Shown here one piece after another: positions 32,563 through 41,584 of a stretch of DNA of 64,000 nucleotides (positions are counted from its first letter, which is position 1; every line of letters starts with the position of its first letter). The notes under the pieces were generated by a model, which saw only the letters and a program-made list of their open reading frames with translations, was not told where the DNA came from and did not search any database. This stretch comes from JBFIHF01 sp964411125 (lineage in GTDB: Bacteria; Myxococcota_A; Bradymonadia; Bradymonadales; Bradymonadaceae): positions 28,640 through 92,639 of the forward strand of contig CAYPJU010000017.1 in the NCBI GenBank assembly GCA_964411125.1, read 5' to 3'. The position numbers were made by a program, and so were the translations under genes.

Positions 32563-33234
32563 TCAGCGGGTCAGCTCGAACACACCGTTCGTGATCTCTT
32601 TGGTGGTCGCGCCATCGCTCGCCGAAGCGGTGAAGGTGCCCACGACCGCATCGCCAGCGTTGGAGCCGCCTGCAGTGACCTCGATCGTGCACGTCTGGTC
32701 GGCGATCCAGTTGGTGATGAGCTGACCGTTCAGCTCGCTGTACCAGACTTGGACGTCGTCGTTCGCGCAGTCGTAGGACGCGACCTCGGTGTTCGGCAAC
32801 GTGATGCGGAAGATCTGGACCGGCGAGGACTCGTCCCCCGTCGTCTTTCGCAGCTGGACGTTGGGGTCCATCGGTTCGACGCCACCCTCGGCCGCGTCGG
32901 CGACCACCGAGGTGCCATCGACGTCCGCCGAGATGAAATCGACGCTTCCCCCGGTCGTGCCGTTGTTGGTTCCGGCCGTGCCGTTGTTTCCGGCAGTCGT
33001 GCCGTTGTTCGACCCGGCCGTGCCGTTGTTCCCCGCGGTCGTGCCGTTGTTCGACCCGGCGGTGCCGTTGTTCCCGGCGGAGGTCCCGTTGTTCGAACCT
33101 GCGGTTCCGTTGTTGCTGGCGGTCCCGTTGTTGGAGCCTGCCGTGCCGTTGTTCGTGGCGCCATTGTTGTCGCCACCGCTACACCCCACGCCGAGCGCGA
33201 GCGCGGCACAGGCAAAAATCGATCGGTACTTCAT
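32563..33234 (-). CDS. Lipoprotein with Asn-Asn-Gly-Thr tandem repeats
   Basis: This encodes 223 residues; the lipobox is G-V-G-C (Cys about 18). Residues about 22-95 contain ten N-N-G-T units spaced mostly by three residues (A-G-S or T-A-G), an approximate seven-residue period with a 14-residue super-period, mirrored at DNA level as 21-bp repeats. The globular part (about 97-223) is a small beta-rich domain with two cysteines and no recognised family. The repeat is probably a flexible surface stalk. Repeat length may vary between strains. Confidence 0.8.
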   Translation of the reverse strand: MKYRSIFACAALALGVGCSGGDNNGATNNGTAGSNNGTASNNGTAGSNNGTSAGNNGTAGSNNGTTAGNNGTAGSNNGTTAGNNGTAGTNNGTTGGSVDFISADVDGTSVVADAAEGGVEPMDPNVQLRKTTGDESSPVQIFRITLPNTEVASYDCANDDVQVWYSELNGQLITNWIADQTCTIEVTAGGSNAGDAVVGTFTASASDGATTKEITNGVFELTR

Positions 33235-33340
33235 GAGCGAATCCTGTTCGGTGTTGTGAAGGTCGGGAAAATCCCGGCGGGCAACCTACACGAAAGCGGA
33301 TCGCGGTGCGAGCATCGCGCCGCAGACCCGCACGCACCGG

Positions 33341-36300
33341 CTACTTCAGGCGGACGACCCACGTCGTGAGCGAGTACGCCTCCCAGAGGTCTTCGTCGAT
33401 GTCGCGGTAGCTGAAGCGCTCGTACTCGTGGCCTCCGTCGACGCGCACGCCCACGATCGTGAGATAGAGCGAACCTCCGGGGAACGGATTCGGACGCTCG
33501 GCCGCCGGCAGCCCGGAGAAATCGGGGAACTCCGGAAGTTTGAGGCTCGTGGTGTCGCCCGGGACGATGAAGGTCCACACCGGGATCCCCATCGCGTTTC
33601 GCAGCACGATGTACTGAAAATCCGCGCGGTACGGTCCGGCGGCCTGAAACCGAATGACACCGTCCTGCACCGTCCCACCGGGGAGGGGTGACAGGGGTTC
33701 GGGCACGTCGAGGAGCACCGGGAGCTCGACGGGCCGCGCCACCTGGGTGACATTTCGTTTCGTCGCCTGGCTCAACGGCGCTCCGAAGTTCGTGTACGCG
33801 CCACCGACCGCCGTGAAAGAGATGTCGGCGATGTCGCCCGCCAGCGCCGGCTGGCCGCCGACGGACACCAGCGAGCCGAAGCCCTGGCCGAACGAGGGTG
33901 AGAGGAAGAAGCCTTCGAACCCGAAGTCCCAGTAGACCTCGACGACGTTCTGGTTCGGACCCGTCGGGGCGTAGGGGGCATTGATCAGCTTGTAGACGTG
34001 GGTCTGGTCGAGCGGGACGTCACACAACAGGTCGATCTCGAGCTCGTCCTGGTCCGCGACGAACACGAAGCGCTCGACCGCCATGAACTGAGGCGTGAAG
34101 GTGTCGGTGGGCTGATGGTACGAGCCGCAGAGGCCGACCACAGCCATGTCGCCGATGCGGGTCCTGATGCGGTAGCGGCCTTCACCCACGACGATGGCGT
34201 CGGGGCCCGCCGGAGGGTTGCTGCCATAGATCGTCGGAGTGGTCGTGGCGACCACTGCCATGTCGTAGGTGGCGCTGTCCGCGGGATCGGACAACTTCCC
34301 CGTCGCGCGGATCGTCCCGCTGATCGTACCGAACGGTGGGGGTTCGATCGCTCCTCCCCCGCTCGCGGGGTCGGTGCGGTTCAGAAAGAGGGTGACGTTT
34401 TCGGCGTCGACCGTGGTGATCGTCGCGCTCGAGTAGCCCGCCGCGGTCGCGGTCGTCGTCTGCGAGCCGAGGACCTCGGGCCCCGAGAGGGTCACCTGGC
34501 CGTTCGCGTCGGTCCAGCCTTGAAACGGGGTGTCCGAGCGTGTCGACAGCATGACGAACGCGTTCGGAATCGGCCCGCCCCCCAGCGCGAAGACCGTCAC
34601 GTTCACCGACCCCTCGACGCCGCCACCACTGGCGCCGCCGAAACGCGAAGCGGGATCGAAATACTGGTAGGTGTACGGGGCGAGCACTGCCATCGAACCG
34701 GCCGATACCTCGATGACGGCTTCGCCGGGCGCGTGAGCGGGCGTGCGGAAGGTGAGGGTGTTCTGGTCGACCCGCCGGACATCCGACCCGGCGGCCCCGT
34801 CCACGGTCACGCCGACTTCGCCGACGAACCCCCGCCCGCGAACCTCGACGTACGTACCGCCCGCGATCGCGCCGCGCACGGGTGAGAAGCCCCAGACCTC
34901 GAGCACGCTCTCGTAGGTGAAGGCGTCTTCGAGTGAGGCATCGAGGCTGCCGCGGAACACGTCGATGTCGACCGTACCGGCGGTATGCGGCGGTGTCGTG
35001 AGCGAGATCTCCGTGTCGCTCGACACGCTGAAATCGGCGGGGACGCCGCCGACGAGGACCGTTTCGGCGTCGACGAACCCGCTGCCGCGAAGCACGACTG
35101 TCGTGCCCCCGGTCGCGGGGCCACGGTCGGGTGCGGCCGAAGTGAGCCGGAGGTCACGCTCGTAGGAGTAGGCCGCCGGCAAGGTCGACAGCGCCGATCC
35201 TCCGGAGACGAGGGCGACGTCCACCGGTCCCTCCGACCCCGCAGGGACGGTGACGTCCGCCCACGACGGGGTGGCTGTGACGACGCTCGCGACAGCGCCG
35301 CCGAACTGGATCGACGTTCCGGAGCCGGCGAGCCCCCAGCCGATGACGCGCACGACGTTGCCCCCGGAAACTGGGCCCGATGCGGGGTGCACCCCTGCGA
35401 GCGTAGGCGTGTCGTCGGCGCGGTAATAGAACCCGTCAGGGAGGACGGTCGAGTCGACCGAGTTCCAGGCGAAGACGTCGACCGCCCCGGCGGGGCCTGC
35501 CGGCGTGGTCGCCCGAATCGTCCCGTTCTGCGCGTCGATCGAGTCGATCGTGAGCTCTTCGCCGCCGAAGCGGACCCGCGTCGTGGACGTGAACCCCGTC
35601 CCCGTCAGGACGACCGTCTCTCCACCCGCGGTCGTGCCGCTGGCCGGTTCTACGGCCGTGATGCGGAGCGGGTCGAAGTATTGAACTGCGTCGTCGAGCT
35701 CCACCGAGGCGTCGGGGGTCGTCACCCGCAGATCCGCGAAGCCACGGGGGCGGGGAGGCACGAGGACGCGCGCGAGGTTTTCGTCTTCCACGGTGACGCG
35801 AAGCGCCGGAGTGCCCGACAGGCTCACACCCATCGTCGGGGTGAATCCGGCGCCGCGTAGTTCGACCTCGACCCCGCCGGTCGTGGGGACGCGGTCGGGG
35901 ACGATCGCGTCGACGCCGAGCCTCGGGACGTACCGGTAGGCGTCGACCAGCGCCCGCACCTCGCCGTCCGGCGAGATCACCTTCACCGTCGCGGCGCCGG
36001 GAGCGTTCGCCGGCGGGGTGTCGCCGACCAGGGTGCCGGTGCTGAGTTCGACCTCCATGCGGTTGGCGCCGACGAAGACCGTCGAGCCCTGTTTGAGCCC
36101 GGTGCCCTGTATACGAACGCGTTGCCCCCCTTCGAGGGGCCCGGCGTTGGGGACCACCGCGTCGATCGCGAAAGGTAGCTCTCCCATCTCGGGGGGATCA
36201 CCGAAGTCGAACGTGAAATTCGCGTCAGTCGGTGTTCGACCGCCGTCGGTAGGGGGGGGCCCCATGTCGGGCTCCGACATGTCCGGCATCGCTTCCGGCA

Positions 36301-36424
36301 TGTCGGGGTAGAACTGCTTCACGTCCACGAAATTGCGCGGATCGAGAGGATCGCACCCCTTGCATCCCAGCGTCGAGAACAGGGAGAACAACAGAAAGAG
36401 TGCTACCCGTCGCGCCGTCGGCAA
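33341..36424 (-). CDS. Large lipoprotein with six IPT/TIG immunoglobulin-like domains
   Basis: This encodes 1,027 residues from a TTG at 36424. That start gives a proper signal and lipobox (F-S-T-L-G-C), and no ATG or GTG does. After a Met/Pro/Asp-rich linker (D-M-P-E-A-M-P style) six IPT/TIG domains run from about residue 85 to 595. Each opens with a P-x-x-G-P-x-x-G-G motif and contains G-x-G-F or G-x-G-L, for example P-N-A-G-P-L-E-G-G and P-A-S-G-T-T-A-G-G. A carboxypeptidase-regulatory-like domain follows at about 600-690 (G-W-T-D-A-N-G-Q-V-T-L). The C-terminal 330 residues have no recognised family. It looks like an extracellular adhesion or scaffold rod. It diverges from the STAND ATPase gene. 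Confidence 0.8.
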   Translation of the reverse strand: MPTARRVALFLLFSLFSTLGCKGCDPLDPRNFVDVKQFYPDMPEAMPDMSEPDMGPPPTDGGRTPTDANFTFDFGDPPEMGELPFAIDAVVPNAGPLEGGQRVRIQGTGLKQGSTVFVGANRMEVELSTGTLVGDTPPANAPGAATVKVISPDGEVRALVDAYRYVPRLGVDAIVPDRVPTTGGVEVELRGAGFTPTMGVSLSGTPALRVTVEDENLARVLVPPRPRGFADLRVTTPDASVELDDAVQYFDPLRITAVEPASGTTAGGETVVLTGTGFTSTTRVRFGGEELTIDSIDAQNGTIRATTPAGPAGAVDVFAWNSVDSTVLPDGFYYRADDTPTLAGVHPASGPVSGGNVVRVIGWGLAGSGTSIQFGGAVASVVTATPSWADVTVPAGSEGPVDVALVSGGSALSTLPAAYSYERDLRLTSAAPDRGPATGGTTVVLRGSGFVDAETVLVGGVPADFSVSSDTEISLTTPPHTAGTVDIDVFRGSLDASLEDAFTYESVLEVWGFSPVRGAIAGGTYVEVRGRGFVGEVGVTVDGAAGSDVRRVDQNTLTFRTPAHAPGEAVIEVSAGSMAVLAPYTYQYFDPASRFGGASGGGVEGSVNVTVFALGGGPIPNAFVMLSTRSDTPFQGWTDANGQVTLSGPEVLGSQTTTATAAGYSSATITTVDAENVTLFLNRTDPASGGGAIEPPPFGTISGTIRATGKLSDPADSATYDMAVVATTTPTIYGSNPPAGPDAIVVGEGRYRIRTRIGDMAVVGLCGSYHQPTDTFTPQFMAVERFVFVADQDELEIDLLCDVPLDQTHVYKLINAPYAPTGPNQNVVEVYWDFGFEGFFLSPSFGQGFGSLVSVGGQPALAGDIADISFTAVGGAYTNFGAPLSQATKRNVTQVARPVELPVLLDVPEPLSPLPGGTVQDGVIRFQAAGPYRADFQYIVLRNAMGIPVWTFIVPGDTTSLKLPEFPDFSGLPAAERPNPFPGGSLYLTIVGVRVDGGHEYERFSYRDIDEDLWEAYSLTTWVVRLK

Positions 36425-36559
36425 AGCATTACCCGGACAGTAGAAAGCGCGAAGTCTGTGCGAATTCGCGTGGATGCTCGCAAGTATAGTGACGCCCCCC
36501 AGGCGCTTCAAGGTGACGGCACCGTTGCGCGCCGCGCGGCGCCGGGGCATCCTGCCGAC

Positions 36560-39040
36560 ATGTTCGTAGGTCGTGAACGAGAACTCGAGCTTCTTCGTCA
36601 AGCATTTCGTACGCGCGATTTCGTAGCGCTGGTGGGAGCATCGGGGGTCGGGAAGACGACCCTGGCTGCCGAGTACGCACGCGAGGTGGGCGGCGTGGTG
36701 GTCGACTGTTTCGGCGTCGCCGACGCCCAGACGATGGTCGAACGAATACGCGAGGCAGTCGCCGCGCGGGGAGCCGCTTCTCTGGAGGCGGCGAGCGAGC
36801 AGTTGGGCGTCCTCGTGTTGGATGACGTACTGCCCGAGGCCGACATCAGCGAGATTCGGACCCGCTTCGCCGGACCCGTGCTCGTCACGGCTCACGAAAA
36901 ACCGGTCGGGGCCGCACAGTTGCCGGTGCAGCCGTTTCGGGTGCCCGAACGAGACCAGTTCGTCGGGAGCGCAGCCCACCGCCTCTTCGAAGAGGTCGCG
37001 AAGCATCATCGGCTCGACTGGGACGAAGGGGACGAGGTCGACTCGATCTGGCAGCTCGCGCGTCGCACCGAGGGTTTTCCGCTCGGCCTCGCGATCGTCG
37101 CGCGGCATGCCGCCACGATCGGCTGCCAGGAGGTGATGAAGCTCGAATCGAGCCGGGTCTCCGACGTCGGGCGGGTCGACCGACATCAGTCGCTCGCCAC
37201 CGCGCTCGGATTCACGATGGAGCGGCTGTCCCCTTCCGACAGGCTGCTCCTCTTCACGATGACGCTCTTCCGGCGCCCCCTCTCCGTGACGCTTTTGGCC
37301 GAGACGGTCGGTGTCCCGATCGGGGAGTTGCTCGTGGGGATCGAGCGGCTCGCGGCATCCGGGCTCGTCGTCGCCGGTGCGTACCCACGACCGATCGAGT
37401 CGATGTACGAGTTCGCGGGGGACCTCCTGAACCGGTGCGATCCCGGCGCGCTCGCGAAGGTGAAGCACCGGATCGTCCAGGCGGCGGTTCGTCTCGCGCC
37501 CGAGCCGGAGACCGGTTTCGCACCGGCGGTCGAGTCCGACGAAGGGCCGTCGTTCTGGGAAGCGGCGCTGGACATCGGGATCGACGACCACGATGCGTGC
37601 GTTCGGGTCGCGACCGCGATGCTGCACTGGTGCACGGAGTTCTCCCCGGCGGCGGGCTCGAGGATCGCCTGGATGCCCCTCATCGAAGACCTCGACGATA
37701 CTCAGGTCTGGCAGGGATGGGGCAGGTTGTCGCGACTCAGGACCGACCACGAGGCGGCGCTGCGCGCTTTCGAACGAGCGTCGCAAGCCGCCGTCCGTCC
37801 CGAAGATTCCTACTTCTCGGAGCTGCAGCGCGCCACGACGCTGTCGCTCCTCGAGCGCCTCGACGAAGCCCTCGCCGTCTTCGATTCACTCGACCGCTTC
37901 GGGATCGAAGAGCCCGCCCGCTACGTCACCGAGGCGCTGTTGCGCATCAACCGGAACGAGCTCGACGAAGCTGCGGCCCGGATCGAGACGTTCATGCAGT
38001 TCGGGGAACGCCCGCCGCGGCTCGAGTACGTCGCCCGGCAGCTCAACGTGCAGTTGACCGAGCGCGGCGAACGCGCCCGACAGGCCGCCGCCCTCGTGCG
38101 GTTGACCGAGCAGATGGCGGTGCCGCGTAGGATGGCCCGCGCCTACTACATGGCGGCGCAGGTGCAGGAGTTCGATGCCGGAAACGAGGACGAAGCGAGG
38201 CGCCTCAGGGATCTGGCACGCGAACACGCCGCGACCGCCGGGTACGAAGCGGTGCTGCAACAACTCCTCGCCGACGAAGCGATGGCGCGGTACTTCGCCG
38301 GGGACCAGACGCTGGCATTCGAGACCGCCGCTCGCCTCGATCCTGCCGCGCTGCGGGACGACACCTACCGAAACCAGATCTGGTTGTTGCGCGCGCTCGC
38401 TGCCGTCGAATCGCGCGAGTTCGCGCGTGCGCGTGCGAATCTCGACGAGATGATCCCCGTGCAGTGGTATCCACCCTTCGACCGGTTGCTCGACGTCGCT
38501 CGAACCATCGTGGCGCTCGAGTCCGGCGACGGACCGCGCGGTACCTCGCCCGGTTCCGAAGCGCTGGCGCGGATCTTCGAGCGGCACGACGCGCCGTTCG
38601 ACGAGCAGGTCGAACTGTACGTGGATTGTTACCTCCCTATCGCCTCGGACCCCGCCGCCGACTTTCGGCTCGCAGCGATCTGGGCACTGCGCGGTGCACC
38701 CCAGGGGTTCCGCCGACTCCGCGAGTTGGAGGAGGTCGAGGCCGACGTCGTCTTCACCCGCGACTTCGAAGCGATGCGGGTCGGCGGAGAGTGGAGGACC
38801 CTGAAGCCGCAGTTCGCCGTGATTTCTCGACTGCTCTGCGAGAACGACATCGCCGATTTCGAAGCGATAGCCGAGGGCCTCTGGCCGGACGACAAGGTGG
38901 GTTGGGAGTCGGTGGTCAACCGAATCAACGTCCAGATGTCGGGGCTGCGAAAGGCCGGGCTGCGACCCTACCTCAACAAGGAGCCGGACGGATTCGTCCT
39001 CGACGCCGACGTGTTCGTCGAGCCGGAACTCTCGGAGTAG
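36560..39040 (+). CDS. STAND-type signalling ATPase with C-terminal winged-helix-like DNA-binding domain
   Basis: The 826-residue protein starts at M-F-V-G-R-E-R-E-L, the classic opening of AAA_16/STAND ATPases. Walker A is G-A-S-G-V-G-K-T-T at 26-34 and a Walker B-like L-V-L-D-D-V lies near 95. A helical arm follows, then from about residue 330 a long Ala/Leu/Arg/Glu-rich helical solenoid that fits TPR-like sensor repeats. The last 80 residues (R-L-L-C-E-N-D, E-A-I-A-E-G-L-W-P-D-D, R-I-N-V-Q-M-S-G-L-R-K, G-F-V-L-D) follow the OmpR/PhoB winged-helix pattern. STAND proteins usually carry the effector at the N-terminus; here it seems to be at the C-terminus. An in-frame ATG at 36458 would add an unlikely basic tail. 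The divergent IPT lipoprotein gene is a natural candidate target. Confidence 0.8.
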   Translation: MFVGRERELELLRQAFRTRDFVALVGASGVGKTTLAAEYAREVGGVVVDCFGVADAQTMVERIREAVAARGAASLEAASEQLGVLVLDDVLPEADISEIRTRFAGPVLVTAHEKPVGAAQLPVQPFRVPERDQFVGSAAHRLFEEVAKHHRLDWDEGDEVDSIWQLARRTEGFPLGLAIVARHAATIGCQEVMKLESSRVSDVGRVDRHQSLATALGFTMERLSPSDRLLLFTMTLFRRPLSVTLLAETVGVPIGELLVGIERLAASGLVVAGAYPRPIESMYEFAGDLLNRCDPGALAKVKHRIVQAAVRLAPEPETGFAPAVESDEGPSFWEAALDIGIDDHDACVRVATAMLHWCTEFSPAAGSRIAWMPLIEDLDDTQVWQGWGRLSRLRTDHEAALRAFERASQAAVRPEDSYFSELQRATTLSLLERLDEALAVFDSLDRFGIEEPARYVTEALLRINRNELDEAAARIETFMQFGERPPRLEYVARQLNVQLTERGERARQAAALVRLTEQMAVPRRMARAYYMAAQVQEFDAGNEDEARRLRDLAREHAATAGYEAVLQQLLADEAMARYFAGDQTLAFETAARLDPAALRDDTYRNQIWLLRALAAVESREFARARANLDEMIPVQWYPPFDRLLDVARTIVALESGDGPRGTSPGSEALARIFERHDAPFDEQVELYVDCYLPIASDPAADFRLAAIWALRGAPQGFRRLRELEEVEADVVFTRDFEAMRVGGEWRTLKPQFAVISRLLCENDIADFEAIAEGLWPDDKVGWESVVNRINVQMSGLRKAGLRPYLNKEPDGFVLDADVFVEPELSE

Positions 39041-39363
39041 CGCGAATGGAAACGGCGTCGCAGGCAGGGCAGCTCACAACGCCGAATCCAAAGAAACGAA
39101 ACCGCAGATTCCATGGGGTGGAAGCACGTACTCGAGCGCGCGCCTCTGTCGCTGCTCAGCCATGGGGCTCCATCTGCTCGCCGCAAGAGCCGGCGGCGAG
39201 GGCTGTCCGACGGCGACCGGCGCGGAGGCCGGTCGTCCGCGCCGGGACGGAGCCCGGCGGTCCATCTAGACGAACTCTGATCGAACCTGCCTGCCGCCTT
39301 CCTCCCGTTGGCCTCGGCGAGAGAGCCGTGATAAAGACAGACGGATTCATGGAGGATTTCGGA
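39041..39363 (+). other. Leader region with alternative hairpins before the DUF6918-like/recO operon
   Basis: No gene is seen in these 323 bp. Two adjacent hairpins occur: 39212-39221 with 39228-39237 (10 bp, one wobble, loop GCGGAG) and 39241-39246 with 39253-39258 (GCCGGG/CCCGGC, loop ACGGAG). A mutually exclusive 8-bp stem, GGCGCGGA (39219-39226) with TCCGCGCC (39236-39243), would disrupt both. Further down, TCCTCC at 39300-39305 is complementary to the ribosome-binding GGAGGA at 39351-39356. The arrangement is that of a switchable leader; no known riboswitch class is recognised. Confidence 0.4.
39351..39356 (+). promoter_or_regulatory. Ribosome-binding site that selects the downstream ATG
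   Basis: GGAGGA lies eight bases before the ATG at 39364. It overlaps an upstream in-frame ATG at 39349, which is therefore unlikely to be the start. Confidence 0.7.
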
Positions 39364-39819
39364 ATGGCAGAATTGAAAGAGCGTCTGGGCCAGGTCGACA
39401 GGGACGTCGTGATCCGCGACACGGTGGTGCTGATCGACGACGAGGTCGCGCGCAAGAGTGGCATGACGGGGTTGGCCCTCAAGGGGGGCTACAAGGTCGT
39501 CAAGAAGCTGCGCGGCGGGCGTATGATCGAAGACGCGGTGAACTACCTTCTCGACGACTTCACGGGCGCGCTCGACCCGATGTACGACGATTTCCTGGCC
39601 GACGACAACGCGACGACCTTCGAGCGCTACATTTCGAAGCGCTCGAACGAGGCGTCCGATGCGCTCCTCGGCATCACGGACGCGAAGCTCGAGCGCGCCG
39701 AGAACCCCATCATCATCAAGACCTACCAGAAGCTCCGTGGCCAGGCCGAGAAGCACGTCGTCGAAGCACTCCCGGGGGTCGGGCGGCTGATCGACGCACA
39801 CGCTCCTCGAGAGGCGTAA
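39364..39819 (+). CDS. Small conserved protein resembling DUF6918
   Basis: The 151-residue soluble protein begins M-A-E-L-K-E-R-L. The motif V-V-L-I-D-D-E-V-A-R-K-S-G, followed by G-L-A-L-K-G-G-Y-K-V-V-K-K and a middle segment ending D-A-V-N-Y-L-L-D-D-F, corresponds to a family I remember as DUF6918, best known from Actinobacteria; no function is established. It precedes recO with an ATG overlapping its TAA (TAATG) and heads a four-gene chain of overlapping genes. Confidence 0.7.
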   Translation: MAELKERLGQVDRDVVIRDTVVLIDDEVARKSGMTGLALKGGYKVVKKLRGGRMIEDAVNYLLDDFTGALDPMYDDFLADDNATTFERYISKRSNEASDALLGITDAKLERAENPIIIKTYQKLRGQAEKHVVEALPGVGRLIDAHAPREA

Positions 39820-40592
39820 TGGCCCGCGACGTCGTCGAGACAGAAGCCTTCGTGCTTCGCACCGTGGACTACGGAGACAGCCACGTCATCGTGACGCTGC
39901 TGACCCGCGAGGCCGGTCGTCTCGGCGCGATCGCACGTTCTGCCAAACGGAGCCGGAAGCGATTCGGCGGGACCCTGTTGCCGCTGCGCGCGATCCGCGC
40001 GACGGTCGCGCGCCGGGACGGTCGCGACCTCGGCGAGCTGCGGGACGCGAGCGTCGCGCGCGACTTTCCGGGCCTGGAATCGTCCTACGAGAAGATCATG
40101 ATCGCCTCGTATGCGACCGAGCTCGTCCGCGCGTACGTCCGCGACGGCGACGATGCCTCCGACACCTACGATCTTCTCGACGGTTTCTATCGAAGGCTCG
40201 GCGAGTCGGCCGACGACGAAGCGGTCCTTCGGATCGTGCTCCATCACTTCGAGCTCGGCCTGCTACGCGTGGCGGGCGCGGCGCCCACCCTTCGCCACTG
40301 CAACCGCTGTGGGATCGGTTGGGAGTCGATGGAGAAGCTGCGGCTCGGACGCGACGGGCACGGGCTCGTCTGCAGCGACTGCGTGAGGATGGGGGAGCGC
40401 TGGGGGATCATCGACCATGAGACGCTCGCGGCGCTACATTACATCGAGGCCCCGCAGGAACAGGCCCCGTCATCGATCGCCCGTGACGAGGTCGCGGCCC
40501 AGATCCGACGCATCATCGACGCGAGCCTCGACCTCGTCATCGATTCCGATCTGCGGAGCCGCCCGATGTTGGACACGGTGCTCACCGCATGA
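39819..40592 (+). CDS. recO: DNA repair/recombination mediator RecO
   Basis: The 257-residue product (E. coli RecO is 242) has the N-terminal OB-fold beginning E-A-F-V-L-R-T-V-D-Y-G-D-S-H and R-L-G-A-I-A-R-S-A-K-R-S-R-K-R. The helical C-terminal domain carries a zinc-knuckle-like C-N-R-C and C-S-D-C pair, common in many bacterial RecO proteins. RecO helps load RecA onto SSB-coated single-stranded DNA in the RecFOR pathway. It overlaps the neighbours on both sides. Confidence 0.93.
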   Translation: MARDVVETEAFVLRTVDYGDSHVIVTLLTREAGRLGAIARSAKRSRKRFGGTLLPLRAIRATVARRDGRDLGELRDASVARDFPGLESSYEKIMIASYATELVRAYVRDGDDASDTYDLLDGFYRRLGESADDEAVLRIVLHHFELGLLRVAGAAPTLRHCNRCGIGWESMEKLRLGRDGHGLVCSDCVRMGERWGIIDHETLAALHYIEAPQEQAPSSIARDEVAAQIRRIIDASLDLVIDSDLRSRPMLDTVLTA

Positions 40593-41584
40593 AGGGAAGG
40601 GTCGTCAGCTACGGAGAGGCGCTCGTCGACTTCCTCCCCGACCGAACCGGCGCGCTGCTGCGCGACGTCGAGACGTTCACGAAGAGCGTCGGGGGCGCGC
40701 CGGCGAACGTCTCGGTCGGTATGGCGCGGCTGGGGTGCGAAGTCGCCCACCTCGGGAAGGTCGGCGATGACGAGTTCGGTCATTTCCTCGCCAAGGAGCT
40801 GCAGGCCGAAGGGGTCGACTCGGCAGGGCTCACCCGCGCCGTCGGCTACAACACCGGCATCACCTTCATCAGCCTCACGCCGTCCGGAGATCGTAGCTTC
40901 ATGTTCTTCCGGGAGAAGAGCGCCGAGCTCGAGTTCGGGCTCGACGACATCGACGAAGATCTCATCTCGTCCGCGAGCATTCTGGTCGCCGGGAGCAACC
41001 TCTTGATGGAGGGGCCCGTCCGCGAGGCGACGTATCGAACGCTGCAGATCGCCCGCGACGCTGGTGTGTTCGTGGTCCTCGACCCGAACATCCGAATTCA
41101 TCGGTGGGCCGACAAGACCCTTTGCCGCGACCAGGTCGCCGAGCTGATGCGTCACGGCGATGTCGTGAAGCTCAACGAAGAGGAACTCGAGTTCATGTCG
41201 GGAACCTCCGACGGAGAAGCGCTCTGGAAGACGCTGCAGGACGACGGCCTCCTCGCGCTGATCGTGACGCGGGCCGAGAACGGCGCCGTCGTTCATAGCC
41301 GCGCGGGGTTCGCGGAGACGTCGGCCCCGCTCTGCGAAACGGTCGTCGACACCACCGGCGCGGGCGACGGTTTCGTCGCCGGCCTCGTCGCGGGAATTCA
41401 ACGGCTCCTCGACGAGCCGGACCCGCGCCGCCTACGTGCGGCCGCGGAAGCACTCGGGACGGACGAATGGCGTACGTTGGCGCGGCTCGGCTGCTGGGTG
41501 GGAACGGAAGTATGCAAGAAACTCGGTGCGACGCCGGGGCTCCCCAAAGCCGCCGCCGTCCCCTGGAAGGAGTTGGGATTTTGA
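40589..41584 (+). CDS. PfkB-family carbohydrate kinase (fructokinase-like)
   Basis: The 331-residue protein overlaps recO by four bases (ATGA). The first PfkB signature lies near residues 33-60 (G-G-A-P-A-N-V-S-V-G-M-A-R-L-G then G-K-V-G-D-D-E-F-G). The second, D-T-T-G-A-G-D-G-F-V-A-G with the catalytic Asp, is near 254-265. The opening S-Y-G-E-A-L-V-D-F resembles bacterial fructokinases. It would phosphorylate a sugar using ATP in the cytoplasm; the sugar is not defined. No sugar transporter is adjacent. Confidence 0.9.
   Translation: MKGRVVSYGEALVDFLPDRTGALLRDVETFTKSVGGAPANVSVGMARLGCEVAHLGKVGDDEFGHFLAKELQAEGVDSAGLTRAVGYNTGITFISLTPSGDRSFMFFREKSAELEFGLDDIDEDLISSASILVAGSNLLMEGPVREATYRTLQIARDAGVFVVLDPNIRIHRWADKTLCRDQVAELMRHGDVVKLNEEELEFMSGTSDGEALWKTLQDDGLLALIVTRAENGAVVHSRAGFAETSAPLCETVVDTTGAGDGFVAGLVAGIQRLLDEPDPRRLRAAAEALGTDEWRTLARLGCWVGTEVCKKLGATPGLPKAAAVPWKELGF

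Noticed and set aside
32950..33165. 21-bp repeats considered as a CRISPR array
   Set aside because: The units are contiguous, in frame and encode N-N-G-T repeats. There are no unique spacers and no cas genes.
36425..37786. A 454-residue N-terminal extension of the IPT lipoprotein
   Set aside because: It is antisense to the STAND ATPase and would bury the signal peptide and lipobox. The TTG at 36424 was preferred.
39041..39363. tRNA or other small RNA gene upstream of the recO operon
   Set aside because: There is no cloverleaf, no GTTCGA T-loop and no CCA. The helices are better explained as a leader with alternative folds.
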